From Alphaproteobacteria bacterium (GTDB taxonomy: Bacteria; Pseudomonadota; Alphaproteobacteria; Micavibrionales; Micavibrionaceae): a DNA stretch of 41,231 nt. The stretch lies in NCBI GenBank assembly GCA_023301785.1, contig JALZUF010000137.1, positions 1 through 41,231 on the forward strand, given 5' to 3'. A program made the position numbers and the translations under genes. This document shows positions 26,035 to 34,315 of this stretch, one piece after another; the stretch's first letter is position 1, and each line of letters opens with the position of its first letter. The notes below the pieces were generated by a model. The model was not told where the DNA came from, searched no databases, and was given only the letters and a program-made list of their open reading frames with translations.

Positions 26035-27837
26035 ATGAAGCATATAAAAAATAATCAAGCTGGTTTTACACTCATTGAAATGGCGATTTCAACGATCATT
26101 GTGGGTTTATTAATTGCCGCTGTCGTTTTCCCTTTCTCCGTATGGCAAGAACAACAAAAATACGAAAAAACAGTTTCAAATGTTGAGGATATGGCGCTGG
26201 TTGTTGCGGCATACCGTGCTTCAAATGGACATTTTCCATGTCCTGCACCACTGGATGCACCACGTGATACTACCGAATATGGCGTACAAACAGAATGTTG
26301 GGATACAGGTACTGCAACAGGATCTTGTTCTGCGGATGGTGAAAAAGTTTGTATCGCAGAAAGCCTGCGAGGACCAGTCACCTATGATTTTGACTCGGAC
26401 GGAACAGATGACACAATGCCAAGCGCACCACGCGTAAGAATTGGAACAGTTCCTTTTCGTGAACTCAATATTCCTGAGGAATATGCTTACGATAGTTACG
26501 GCAACAGAATTCTCTATGCTGTAACTGAAAACTTAGCGTGGAGCATTGATGACAAGGATGACGCCGACCCATCTAATGATGATATAAATCCATTTAATAA
26601 ATTGGCAGCAGGTGGCATAAGCGTTGTTTATGAAGGTGGTGAAAGTCGTATTGATCCTCCGCATAGTGCTGATTTTATTATTCTCTCACACGGTGAAGAT
26701 CAAGCGGGTGGCTTTACGAAAATATCTGGTACGAATAACGGGGTTGCTTGTAATGCAGATGCGCCTGATGGTGAAAATTGTGATCACATAAGTTTTGCTG
26801 ATATTAATCCAACCTTTTTTGTCTCTCAGCGCGTTGAATCAGATAATGATAACAAACATGATGATGTTGCCGTTTATCAAATGCCTATAAATGCGCCTGT
26901 ATGGGAACGATCAGTCACAAACGCCGCCAATATATACAGTATTAAATCCAAAGATGATGAAAATAGTCGTGTTGGAACAGATTACCTATATGACTTTTTC
27001 GCTGACCCAGAGGGCAGTGAATATACAGAAGTATATGAAGACTCCAGATTATGGGTTGGTGGTAATCTCTTAGTTGAAGCAAAAGATGGTGTTGGTGGCG
27101 AAATCCAAGCCAAGCAAATCTGTGATAGAAAAGGTGAGAATTGTTTTGAACCTAAAGTTATTGGTGGGGAAGGTATTAAATGTGACAAAGATACCCAAGC
27201 TGGATTTAAGGGGTTTCTAAATGCTGATGCAGATTGTGAAGGTGACATTACATTAAAATGTGATGAAGATGGTCAATTTATCAAATCTATCACCGATGGT
27301 CGTTTAGATTGTGAATATAAACCGTGTGCCTCTAAAACAGTGACGTCCTGTTCTCAAAGCTTTCAGCTTCCTGATACAGCAAGTGATACAGGCCGAAAAT
27401 TTAGCTATAAAGCTGGTAATAAATATAAATGTAGTGAAGGTTCGTATGAATGTAAAAAAGGTGAATGGAAGGGCGGCTTCGATGATAAATTATGTAATTG
27501 TCGTCCCAGTTCTAGTGGCGCGATTAAAAAAGATTGCGCAAGTAATTGCAAGCGCGGAGAAATTAAATACCGTAAAATAACAGACTGTGATCGTTGTACG
27601 ATTAGAAGAGAAACGATATCTAACACATGTCGCCAATGTGATGAACCTGAAACATGTGAGGACCGCGGTGATTGTCCAGTAGAAACATGTGAGGACCGCG
27701 GTGATTGCCCTGAACCTGAGACGTGTGAAGACAGAGGCGATTGCCCTGAAGAACCACCAGTGAAACCAGATGGACCAGATAGGCCTGACGCTGAATGTAA
27801 GAATGGTTACATGAGTGATGGTAGTGGGCCTTGTTAA
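26035..27837 (+). CDS. Large pilin-like protein 3 with cysteine-rich tail
   Basis: A 600-residue member of the same family. Leader MKHIKNNQAG, cleavage after G10, then FTLIEMAISTIIVGLLIAAV. Shared motifs are NGHFPCPAP, GTVPFRELN, DSYGNRILYAVTE, ADFIILSHGEDQAGGF, LWVGGNLLVE, and QICDRKGENCFEPKVIGG (about 360-378). The GVGxxxPxEK stretch of its siblings is not conserved here. After the common part (to about residue 430) comes a unique extension of about 170 residues rich in cysteine, lysine and glycine. It includes three ETCEDRGDCP repeats at about 539-571 and a short CKNGYMSDGSGPC ending. AAGGA sits eight bases before the ATG. It follows protein 2 by 18 bases and is closed by a strong terminator. 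Confidence 0.85.
   Translation: MKHIKNNQAGFTLIEMAISTIIVGLLIAAVVFPFSVWQEQQKYEKTVSNVEDMALVVAAYRASNGHFPCPAPLDAPRDTTEYGVQTECWDTGTATGSCSADGEKVCIAESLRGPVTYDFDSDGTDDTMPSAPRVRIGTVPFRELNIPEEYAYDSYGNRILYAVTENLAWSIDDKDDADPSNDDINPFNKLAAGGISVVYEGGESRIDPPHSADFIILSHGEDQAGGFTKISGTNNGVACNADAPDGENCDHISFADINPTFFVSQRVESDNDNKHDDVAVYQMPINAPVWERSVTNAANIYSIKSKDDENSRVGTDYLYDFFADPEGSEYTEVYEDSRLWVGGNLLVEAKDGVGGEIQAKQICDRKGENCFEPKVIGGEGIKCDKDTQAGFKGFLNADADCEGDITLKCDEDGQFIKSITDGRLDCEYKPCASKTVTSCSQSFQLPDTASDTGRKFSYKAGNKYKCSEGSYECKKGEWKGGFDDKLCNCRPSSSGAIKKDCASNCKRGEIKYRKITDCDRCTIRRETISNTCRQCDEPETCEDRGDCPVETCEDRGDCPEPETCEDRGDCPEEPPVKPDGPDRPDAECKNGYMSDGSGPC
27649..27747 (+). repeat. Three tandem ETCEDRGDCP-coding repeats
   Basis: Copies start at 27649, 27682 and 27718 (33 and 36 bases apart). 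Each encodes ETCEDRGDCP. The first two copies are nearly identical at DNA level (one change in the tgt/tgc codon plus the last codon), while the third has diverged synonymously (aga, ggc). Confidence 0.9.
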
Positions 27838-27858
27838 GGCAAGCTCAATAAGAATTAT

Positions 27859-27891
27859 AAATACCGCGTTTTAATAACGCGGTATTTTTTT
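27859..27891 (+). terminator. Rho-independent terminator of the pilin-like operon
   Basis: A perfect 12-base stem (aaataccgcgtt, 27859-27870, paired with 27876-27887) with a five-base loop ttaat, followed by further T residues to 27891. It lies 21 bases after the stop of the third pilin-like gene and before the RsmC-like gene. Confidence 0.93.
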
Positions 27892-27928
27892 GGATTTCTT
27901 TTTTATTCAATTTATCGCATGATACGGA

Positions 27929-28957
27929 ATGGATAGAAATATTGCTTCACTTTTAGTATACCCGTTCGAAAAAAACAGAATTGAGATGCCGTCTGCTGAT
28001 CAGCGAGCCTTATTTTGTGATGTGGAGTATTCCAATGATTTTCATTTGTTCCCAAAAATAAATGTCTGGCAAAATTTTAAGACATACGCCAATAGCTGGA
28101 TAAATAATTACGATGATGCTGTCGATGCTATACCGCAGACAGAAACTTATGATTATGTGCTCTGTCATTTGCCGAAGCAAAAAGACTTGTCCCTTTCAAC
28201 TTTATCCCATGCAAGCCAATCACTTAAAGAGGGTGGTTTATTGATTGCTGTGGCTGCAAATGATGCAGGTGGCCGTAAAATTGAAGGATGGATGGAAGGG
28301 TTGGGATATAGCTCTGAGTCTGATTCTAAGTCAAAATGTCGTATTGTTTGGGGAATAAAAGAAAGCCTAAATTTAGACGTGATAGAGCAATATATTGAAC
28401 AGAATAAACAACAAACTATAGAAGTCGCTGGTTATAACTTCGTTACGCAACCTGGGATTTATGGTTGGAATAAAATCGACAGGGGCTCTGAGATTTTAAC
28501 GAGCTATTTGCCAGCTAACTTATCTGGTATTGGGGCTGATTTTGGGTGTGGGTATGGTTATTTATCCGATCATATATTAAAAAATAAGAATATTAAGAAG
28601 TTGCATATTTGCGATGCTGACAAGATGGCACTTGATTGCGCGCGCATAAATCTGGATCAGTATAGTGATAAAGTGGCTATCAAGTATCATTGGTGTGATT
28701 TAACACAGGAAAAACCTTTTCAGGATTTGCTGGATTTTATTGTTATGAATCCGCCATTTCACGCAGGTAAAAAAACAGATATATCTATTGGTATTCGTTT
28801 TATTGAGCAAGCGCATAAAGCACTGAAGCCAAATGGAACTTTATATTTTGTAGCGAACAAGCATTTACCATACGAGAATACGCTCCAAAATTTATTTTCA
28901 AAAAATGAAAAATTATGCGAAGAAGAAGGCTATAAAGTCTTTAAAGCCAACAGATAA
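27929..28957 (+). CDS. rsmC: RsmC-like 16S rRNA guanine methyltransferase
   Basis: A 342-residue protein, the same length as E. coli RsmC (343), which methylates G1207 of 16S rRNA. The C-terminal half is the MTS-type methyltransferase domain: SAM motif GADFGCGYGYLSDHIL (about 203-218), acidic strand LHICDADKMAL, and the catalytic-type NPPF at 274-277 followed by HAGKKTDISIG. The N-terminal half is a degenerate methyltransferase-like domain, as in RsmC (YDYVLCHLPKQK at about 73-84). The neighbouring terminator separates it from the pilin operon. RlmG is an alternative within the same superfamily, but the single MTS domain arrangement and the length favour RsmC. Confidence 0.8.
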   Translation: MDRNIASLLVYPFEKNRIEMPSADQRALFCDVEYSNDFHLFPKINVWQNFKTYANSWINNYDDAVDAIPQTETYDYVLCHLPKQKDLSLSTLSHASQSLKEGGLLIAVAANDAGGRKIEGWMEGLGYSSESDSKSKCRIVWGIKESLNLDVIEQYIEQNKQQTIEVAGYNFVTQPGIYGWNKIDRGSEILTSYLPANLSGIGADFGCGYGYLSDHILKNKNIKKLHICDADKMALDCARINLDQYSDKVAIKYHWCDLTQEKPFQDLLDFIVMNPPFHAGKKTDISIGIRFIEQAHKALKPNGTLYFVANKHLPYENTLQNLFSKNEKLCEEEGYKVFKANR

Positions 28958-28967
28958 GGGTTCCCCA

Positions 28968-29705
28968 ATGTTTAAAAATGTAAATGCGTTTATTATTTTA
29001 GTGTCTATTTTATTGCTATCGTTTTCTATTGTTTTTATGGGATTTCAGATTCAAAAAGGTTTAACGAATTTTCGTGATTTTGATCGTAGTGTACGAATGA
29101 AAGGGTTGGCTGAGACCGATGTTACTGCTGATCTTGCTCTGTGGTCTATTGGTTATACTGAAACGGGGAATGATCTAAATATCCTTCAGGATAAAATGGA
29201 TGAAAATGGTAAAGTCATAATTAAATTTTTAAAAAAATATGGTATTCAAAATTCTGAAATTCAATTACAACAGGTCGAGGTTCAAGATTTAATGGCGCAA
29301 AGCTATCGTCAAAATCAGGCGATGAACAACAGATATATATTAAAACAAAGTTATTTGGTGCGCTCAGAAAATATTGATTATATTTCAAAAGCTGCGCAAA
29401 ATATGGGCGATCTTATTCGTCAGGGTGTTGTTTTTTCACAAAGCGGTTCCACTGCGCCGACATATTTATATACTAAGTTAAATGATATTAAGCCTGAAAT
29501 GATTGCCCAAGCAACACGCAATGCAAAGGAATCTGCGGGGCAATTTGCACAAAACTCACAAGCGAAAGTTGGTGGTATTAAGCGTGCAAGCCAAGGTGTA
29601 TTTCAGATATTGCCGCGCGATAAAACTTACGCTTTACCTGAGGCGCAGCAAAAGAACAAAACTGTGCGTGTTGTATCGACGATTGAATTCTATCTGGTTG
29701 AATAA
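28968..29705 (+). CDS. SIMPL domain protein (DUF541)
   Basis: A 245-residue protein with one N-terminal hydrophobic helix (about 8-28) and a periplasmic SIMPL domain. The domain opens with VRMKGLAETDVTADLALWSIGYTE and ends KTVRVVSTIEFYLV. The start was set at the ATG at 28968, with AAGGG (28956-28960) upstream. An in-frame ATG inside the upstream gene would put a charged stretch before the membrane helix. It is ten bases downstream of the RsmC-like gene and probably shares its transcript. The family is found widely as periplasmic or membrane-anchored proteins, with roles suggested in stress or oxidative response, but its function is not settled. Confidence 0.87.
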   Translation: MFKNVNAFIILVSILLLSFSIVFMGFQIQKGLTNFRDFDRSVRMKGLAETDVTADLALWSIGYTETGNDLNILQDKMDENGKVIIKFLKKYGIQNSEIQLQQVEVQDLMAQSYRQNQAMNNRYILKQSYLVRSENIDYISKAAQNMGDLIRQGVVFSQSGSTAPTYLYTKLNDIKPEMIAQATRNAKESAGQFAQNSQAKVGGIKRASQGVFQILPRDKTYALPEAQQKNKTVRVVSTIEFYLVE

Positions 29706-29708
29706 GAG

Positions 29709-30680
29709 TTATTCGGCAGTATCTTTAAAGTTTTTTGATCCAGTTTCAACTTTGTTCTTAGTAGGATCGTAAACATGGTTTTTACCAAGTTCCATATCTG
29801 TAAGGGCACCAGGATTAATGCCGGTTTCTTTAGAAACCATCATATACACTGCCTCTAATGATAGAGTGCGATCTTCACTTTTAAACATATTATGCCAGCC
29901 ACAGGCAGCATCCATCGTAATAATAGATTTATCAGGCTGGGTTCTTTTACGCATATGTTCTTCAGTTAGCTTTACAATCTCTGTAAGGCATTCTTCAGGG
30001 ATTTCTAATTTATGGTGACGCTCATAACTGCCTTTAATGCCGCGTAAGATCATCAATGTTTCTTCAGCAGTAGGCATTTTTAAATGCACTTTTTGGAAAC
30101 GACGATCAAGTGCAGGGTCAATAGCGACGTACATACGGAACTCGTCTAATGTCGTCGCGCCAAGAATGTGCAGGTCCCCAACGGTCATATAAGGCTTCAT
30201 GACCTCAGACAAGCCAGCATAGGCAGATCCCGTCACAGTCGGCATGATAGTGTGAATTTCATCAATAAACATGATGTATTTGGGAAATTCAGGGTGATGG
30301 TATCGTTCGGCTAAACCTTTACAAATAGGGATGAAGCGCGATTGAAACTCACCTGGGCTGTTTGTACCCGCGGCCATGGCTGACATATCTAATTCTAGCA
30401 CCTGCGCGCCTTTAAGATATTCCGGAACACGGTCAGAAACCACGGCTTGTGCCAAACCTGCGACTAGGGCTGTTTTACCAACCCCAGCAGGGGCGAGCAT
30501 ACAGGCGTTTTTTCTATTTCTTTGTAGCAAGATCAGCATGACTTGATCAATCTCGGCATCACGGCCTACAATTTTATCAAACTGGCCGTTACGCGCCATT
30601 GTCGTATAGTTACGGCAATATTGCTTCAGGAGCTCGTCTAGATTGTCTTGCGGGACGGTAAAATTATAATTTTTTGTCAT
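29709..30680 (-). CDS. Single-domain Clp-type AAA+ ATPase (D1-like)
   Basis: A 323-residue cytoplasmic ATPase resembling only the first AAA+ module (D1) of ClpA/ClpB. Walker A is MLAPAGVGKTALV (61-73), Walker B IMFIDEIH (136-143), sensor 1 ILGATT (172-177) and the arginine-finger motif ALDRRFQKV (190-198). The flanking GRDAEIDQVMLILLQRN matches the family. The N-terminal substrate domain and the D2 domain are absent. At the position where ClpA and ClpB have the pore-loop GTKYRGEFE, this protein has GTNSPGEFQ, so the substrate-gripping aromatic is missing. An ATG at 30680 and a GTG at 30692 are both possible starts; neither has a clear Shine-Dalgarno. It converges with the SIMPL gene, with three bases between the stops. 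Its function is unknown. Confidence 0.85.
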   Translation of the reverse strand: MTKNYNFTVPQDNLDELLKQYCRNYTTMARNGQFDKIVGRDAEIDQVMLILLQRNRKNACMLAPAGVGKTALVAGLAQAVVSDRVPEYLKGAQVLELDMSAMAAGTNSPGEFQSRFIPICKGLAERYHHPEFPKYIMFIDEIHTIMPTVTGSAYAGLSEVMKPYMTVGDLHILGATTLDEFRMYVAIDPALDRRFQKVHLKMPTAEETLMILRGIKGSYERHHKLEIPEECLTEIVKLTEEHMRKRTQPDKSIITMDAACGWHNMFKSEDRTLSLEAVYMMVSKETGINPGALTDMELGKNHVYDPTKNKVETGSKNFKDTAE

Positions 30681-30756
30681 GTGGGTTCGCACTTGCGGTG
30701 AAGAGGTTATCTTATCCTATATTGTACGTGAATTCGCCGTGTAGGTGCAAAGATTT

Positions 30757-31641
30757 TTAAGTTTTTGCGCTATAGCCTTGCATATAGAGGACTGAGGTTA
30801 AATCTGTATGGATGATACAATTTACCAAGCTGTCTTTGAGTAATGGCTTAGGGTGATACCCAATACCCAAACCTGCCGCCGCCAACATAGGTAGATCATT
30901 TGCTCCGTCGCCAATAGCAACGGTGTTGCTAATATCTATATTAAGTTCGGCGCTGTATTCATTTAAATATTCTAGTTTAGCCGCCTTATCTAAGATCGGT
31001 TCAATGACTTTGCCTGTCATGACGCCATTTTCAAATTCTAATTGGTTGCCGTGATTTGCGTAAAACCCTAACTGGTCAGCAACAACGTTGGTGAAATTTG
31101 TAAACCCACCAGAAACCAACACGCAACGCACATCATTATTATTGAGAATTTTTAATAGTGTGTCCGCCCCTTTAGAGGTTTCCATTTTATCAATTGTACG
31201 TGTAATGGCATCAATGGGAAGCCCAGCAAGAAGTCCGACGCGTTCGCGAATTGCGTCAAAGAAATCAAGCTCACCGCGCATGGCGCGCTCTGTAATGCCC
31301 GCTATTTTTTCTTTAATACCAGCTTCTTCGGCAAGCTCGTCTAAAGTTTCGCTTGTGACGATTGTGGAATCCATATCGGCCAAAAATAGTTTCTTCTTTC
31401 TATTTGTAATAGGCGTACAGAAGGTATCAATTTTCTTATCTGCTAGATACTCACGTAAGTTTTTTGCGTGCTCAATAGTTAAAGTGCTATCGATGAGAAA
31501 CTCTAGCGCTATATCTTGAGATAGCCAATTAATTTGATTGTCGCAGCGGTAATCAAGCTTATTTAAAAAAGACTGTACGTCTTTTACAGTATTTTCGCTA
31601 AGGTTAACTTGTGCGCTAACAAGAGTAATCATAAAATCCAT
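30757..31641 (-). CDS. serB: Phosphoserine phosphatase
   Basis: A 294-residue HAD-superfamily enzyme for the last step of serine synthesis, phosphoserine to serine. HAD motif I is LFLADMDSTIVTSETLDELA (about 105-124, with the nucleophile D in DMDST), motif II is CVLVSGGFTNF and motif IV is AIGDGANDLPML. The N-terminal 90 residues form the ACT-like extension seen in SerB. It lies three bases downstream of pdxJ, so the two are co-transcribed. AAGG sits about 11 bases before the ATG at 31641; an in-frame ATG at 31632 is less well placed. The context is a serine/PLP neighbourhood with serC and serA nearby. Confidence 0.95.
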   Translation of the reverse strand: MDFMITLVSAQVNLSENTVKDVQSFLNKLDYRCDNQINWLSQDIALEFLIDSTLTIEHAKNLREYLADKKIDTFCTPITNRKKKLFLADMDSTIVTSETLDELAEEAGIKEKIAGITERAMRGELDFFDAIRERVGLLAGLPIDAITRTIDKMETSKGADTLLKILNNNDVRCVLVSGGFTNFTNVVADQLGFYANHGNQLEFENGVMTGKVIEPILDKAAKLEYLNEYSAELNIDISNTVAIGDGANDLPMLAAAGLGIGYHPKPLLKDSLVNCIIHTDLTSVLYMQGYSAKT

Positions 31642-31644
31642 AAT

Positions 31645-32397
31645 TTACGCCGCCTTATTATTCTTGGCACGTTTTTGACCATATTCAATAGCTGTCAGGT
31701 AAGCTTGCACAGTGGCATTCCAGCCCATTTTAAGGGCATCTGCTATTACCGCGTGCCCAATAGATACTTCGTCGCAAATAGAAACATTTTCTATGAAGCG
31801 CGATAGGTTGTCTAGATGAAGGTCGTGTCCAGCATTCACGCCAATTTTTGCGGCTTTGGCCAATTCGGCTGTACGTGCATAAGTTTCTAAGTCCACTTCG
31901 CCAGTATCGTAAGGCGCGGTATAAAGCTCAATGCGATCTGCACCGATGGCTTTAACGGCTTCTATAATTTTAGGGTCAGGGTCGACAAAGATTGAAACTC
32001 GGCGGCCTTTGGCTTGAAGGCGCGATACGGCATCTTTCAGCAAAGTTTGGTTATTCATCACATCCCATCCGTGATCGGATGTTTTTTGGCTGGGGGCATC
32101 AGGCACAAGAGTGACTTGATCGCATTTGTTATCAAGACAAAGCTTGATGAACTCCTCACTCGGATATCCTTCAATGTTGAATTCAATCTTTTTATCAGGC
32201 CAACTGGCAAGAAATTCAGCCAGTTCAGGAATGTCTGATTTACGTACGTGGCGTTCATCGGGGCGGGGGTGAACGGTTAAACCATGCGCACCAGCCTCCA
32301 GAACATATTTTGCATGCTCAACTACACCTGGGTAGCCAACATCACGTTGATTACGCAAAAGCGCTACTTTATTTAAGTTTACTGATAATTTTGTCAT
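31645..32397 (-). CDS. pdxJ: Pyridoxine 5'-phosphate synthase
   Basis: A 250-residue TIM-barrel enzyme that joins 3-amino-1-hydroxyacetone phosphate and deoxyxylulose phosphate to form pyridoxine phosphate. The N-terminus MTKLSVNLNKVALLRNQR and the phosphate-binding LTVHPRPDERHVRKSDI are characteristic, as is AGHDLHLDN (about 205-213) near the end. The start was set at the ATG at 32397 (AAAGAAAG just upstream); an in-frame ATG ten codons earlier adds a non-conserved stretch. It is divergent from serC, which serves the same vitamin B6 pathway as well as serine synthesis. Confidence 0.95.
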   Translation of the reverse strand: MTKLSVNLNKVALLRNQRDVGYPGVVEHAKYVLEAGAHGLTVHPRPDERHVRKSDIPELAEFLASWPDKKIEFNIEGYPSEEFIKLCLDNKCDQVTLVPDAPSQKTSDHGWDVMNNQTLLKDAVSRLQAKGRRVSIFVDPDPKIIEAVKAIGADRIELYTAPYDTGEVDLETYARTAELAKAAKIGVNAGHDLHLDNLSRFIENVSICDEVSIGHAVIADALKMGWNATVQAYLTAIEYGQKRAKNNKAA

Positions 32398-32466
32398 ACT
32401 TTCTTTTAACTTAAGACTAGACAGCATGACCAGAATTTTTTAATCAAATAGACATATATTTTTAAT

Positions 32467-32472
32467 TATAAT
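32467..32472 (+). promoter_or_regulatory. Candidate -10 box for serC
   Basis: A perfect TATAAT 23 bases before the serC ATG. The -35 region 16-18 bases upstream does not match well, so this could be chance in an AT-rich gap of about 100 bases between the divergent pdxJ and serC. Confidence 0.3.
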
Positions 32473-32495
32473 CAATTTTCGCGAAAGTAAGAACA

Positions 32496-33665
32496 ATGAC
32501 GAAGCCAACTGATAAACCCAATAACCCTAAATTCTCTTCTGGGCCTTGTGCAAAACGCCCGGGCTGGACAACAGATGTTCTTAATGATGCATGGTTGGGA
32601 CGTTCTCATCGTGCGGCTGGCGGTAAAGCAAAATTGAAAGAAGTCATTGATCGTCATGTTGACTTGCTTGGCATTCCAGAAGGATACCGTTGTGCAATTG
32701 TCCCTGCGTCTGATACGGGTGCGGTTGAGATGGCGATGTGGAATATGCTTGGTGAGCGTGGCGTTGATATGCTGGGCTGGGAAAGCTTTGGTTTAGATTG
32801 GTGTAAAGATGTTACTGATCAATTGAAACTAGATGACGTCAATATTATCAAAGCTGATTACGGTGTTCTTCCTGACTTAACATCGGTTGATACAGATCGC
32901 GATGTTGTGTTCACATGGAACGGAACAACATCTGGCGTGAAAGTGCCAAACGCGGATTGGATTAAAGACGATCGTAAAGGCCTCACAATTTGCGACGCGA
33001 CATCAGCTGTGTTTGCTTATGATTTACCATGGGAAAAATTAGATGTAGTGACATGGAGCTGGCAGAAGGTTTTAGGATCAGAAGCGGCCCACGGTATGTT
33101 GGTTATTAGCCCACGTGCAGCAGAGCGTTTGCAGAGCTTTACACCAGACCGCCCATTACCAAAAATATTCCGTCTTACAAAAGGCGACAAGTTGATTGAA
33201 GGCGCCTTCCAAGGTGCAACACTTAATACACCGTCTATGATTGCTACTGAAGATTGTTTGGATGCTTTAAAATGGGTTGAATCAATTGGTGGGTTAAAGG
33301 CAACTATTCAGCGTTCAAACGATAGCTTAAAAGCAGTTGCTGATTGGGTTGAGAAAACGGATTGGATTGAGTTCTTGGCAGAAGATCAAGACACCGTCTC
33401 TTGCACATCAATATGTTTAAAAATCACTGATCCATGGTTCCAGCAAAAATCAGATGATGACCGTTTAGCGTTCGTCAAAGGCATGACGAAAATGTTAGAG
33501 GCTGAAGATGCTGGTTACGATATTGCAAGTTACCGCGCGGCACCTGCCGGTATTCGTATCTGGGGCGGCGCAACCGTTGAGCCAAGCGATGTTGCCAAGC
33601 TAATGCCATGGATTGATTGGGCTTATAATGAAGCCAAAGCAGGAGAGACAGCGCAAGCGGCTTAA
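32496..33665 (+). CDS. serC: Phosphoserine aminotransferase (alphaproteobacterial type)
   Basis: A 389-residue PLP-dependent aminotransferase acting on 3-phosphohydroxypyruvate in serine synthesis and on the equivalent vitamin B6 intermediate. The start KPNNPKFSSGPCAKRPGW and RSHRAAGGKAKLKEVID are typical of the SerC subtype common in alphaproteobacteria and archaea, rather than the E. coli subtype. The PLP lysine is K191 in TWSWQKVLGSEAAHG, with D167 in LTICDATSAVFAY as the ring-nitrogen partner. It is divergent from pdxJ and converges with the methyltransferase gene, with three bases between the stops. Confidence 0.95.
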   Translation: MTKPTDKPNNPKFSSGPCAKRPGWTTDVLNDAWLGRSHRAAGGKAKLKEVIDRHVDLLGIPEGYRCAIVPASDTGAVEMAMWNMLGERGVDMLGWESFGLDWCKDVTDQLKLDDVNIIKADYGVLPDLTSVDTDRDVVFTWNGTTSGVKVPNADWIKDDRKGLTICDATSAVFAYDLPWEKLDVVTWSWQKVLGSEAAHGMLVISPRAAERLQSFTPDRPLPKIFRLTKGDKLIEGAFQGATLNTPSMIATEDCLDALKWVESIGGLKATIQRSNDSLKAVADWVEKTDWIEFLAEDQDTVSCTSICLKITDPWFQQKSDDDRLAFVKGMTKMLEAEDAGYDIASYRAAPAGIRIWGGATVEPSDVAKLMPWIDWAYNEAKAGETAQAA

Positions 33666-33668
33666 GCG

Positions 33669-34313
33669 TTATTTTTTCTTAAAATATAATAAATTAGTAA
33701 AGGGATAATCCTGCTTGGGGTTATCCCATTTTACTATCTGCTCGTTTGTTTGGATAAAGTTTTTATCAAGCGTGTTGGCTATATCACGCACAAGGGGCGT
33801 AAATGTTTTTCCGTGGTGTAAATTGTCGACTTGGATAATGAGCGGTGCATTCTTTTTCATGACCTTTGAGATTTTTCCAAAAATGAAACCCATACGTTTT
33901 AAATATTTATCATAGCCAGCGTGTTTAGGGTCTCCGCCAAAAAGAGGATTCCATTTATGGTGACGTGGCATGTAGGGCGGAGAGGTTAAAACCAAATCCA
34001 TTTTGGGTAGATCATATTTGTCTAAACACGCGGTATCGTCACATATCATATGTGTCCAGTTTTCCAACTGACCTGCCACCCATTCAAATTTTTGACCTTC
34101 TGCTTCGATCCCAAACGGAATACGTTTTAATTCTTCAGCAACAAATAATGTCGTACCGAGGCCAGCAAAAGGATCAAAAATCTTATCGCCTTTTTTAGAA
34201 TGTTTCTTAATAATGTGTCTCGCAAGGCTTTCAGGAAACTTAATATCGTTTCCTTCAAACGGCGGCGCATCACGTTCAAATGCCCATGGCAGTATTATTA
34301 TAGGGTTTTCCAT
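33669..34313 (-). CDS. Putative DNA methyltransferase (N4/N6 type)
   Basis: A 214-residue amino-methyltransferase of the DNA-methylase type. Motif X-like PESLARHIIKKHSKKGD (27-43) precedes SAM motif I KIFDPFAGLGTT (44-55) and acidic E70 in FGIEAEG. Catalytic motif IV is LTSPPYMPRHHKW (109-121). SPPY, rather than DPPY/NPPY, points to N4-cytosine chemistry. Most bacterial enzymes with this PESL/DPFxGxGTT signature (beta class) have motif IV before motif I; here motif I comes first. No separate target recognition domain is obvious and there is no restriction gene nearby, so an orphan DNA methylase or even an RNA methylase is possible. It lies two bases downstream of the MscS gene. Confidence 0.7.
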   Translation of the reverse strand: MENPIIILPWAFERDAPPFEGNDIKFPESLARHIIKKHSKKGDKIFDPFAGLGTTLFVAEELKRIPFGIEAEGQKFEWVAGQLENWTHMICDDTACLDKYDLPKMDLVLTSPPYMPRHHKWNPLFGGDPKHAGYDKYLKRMGFIFGKISKVMKKNAPLIIQVDNLHHGKTFTPLVRDIANTLDKNFIQTNEQIVKWDNPKQDYPFTNLLYFKKK

Positions 34314-34315
34314 GA

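Noticed and set aside
26300..27837. Possible shufflon or invertible C-terminal segments in the pilin-like genes
   Set aside because: The C-terminal tails differ between the three genes, which recalls PilV, but I see no inverted partial copies, no repeated recombination sites and no recombinase gene in the window.
33640..33700. Terminator between serC and the methyltransferase gene
   Set aside because: There is a T-run after the serC stop but I could not find a convincing stem before it.
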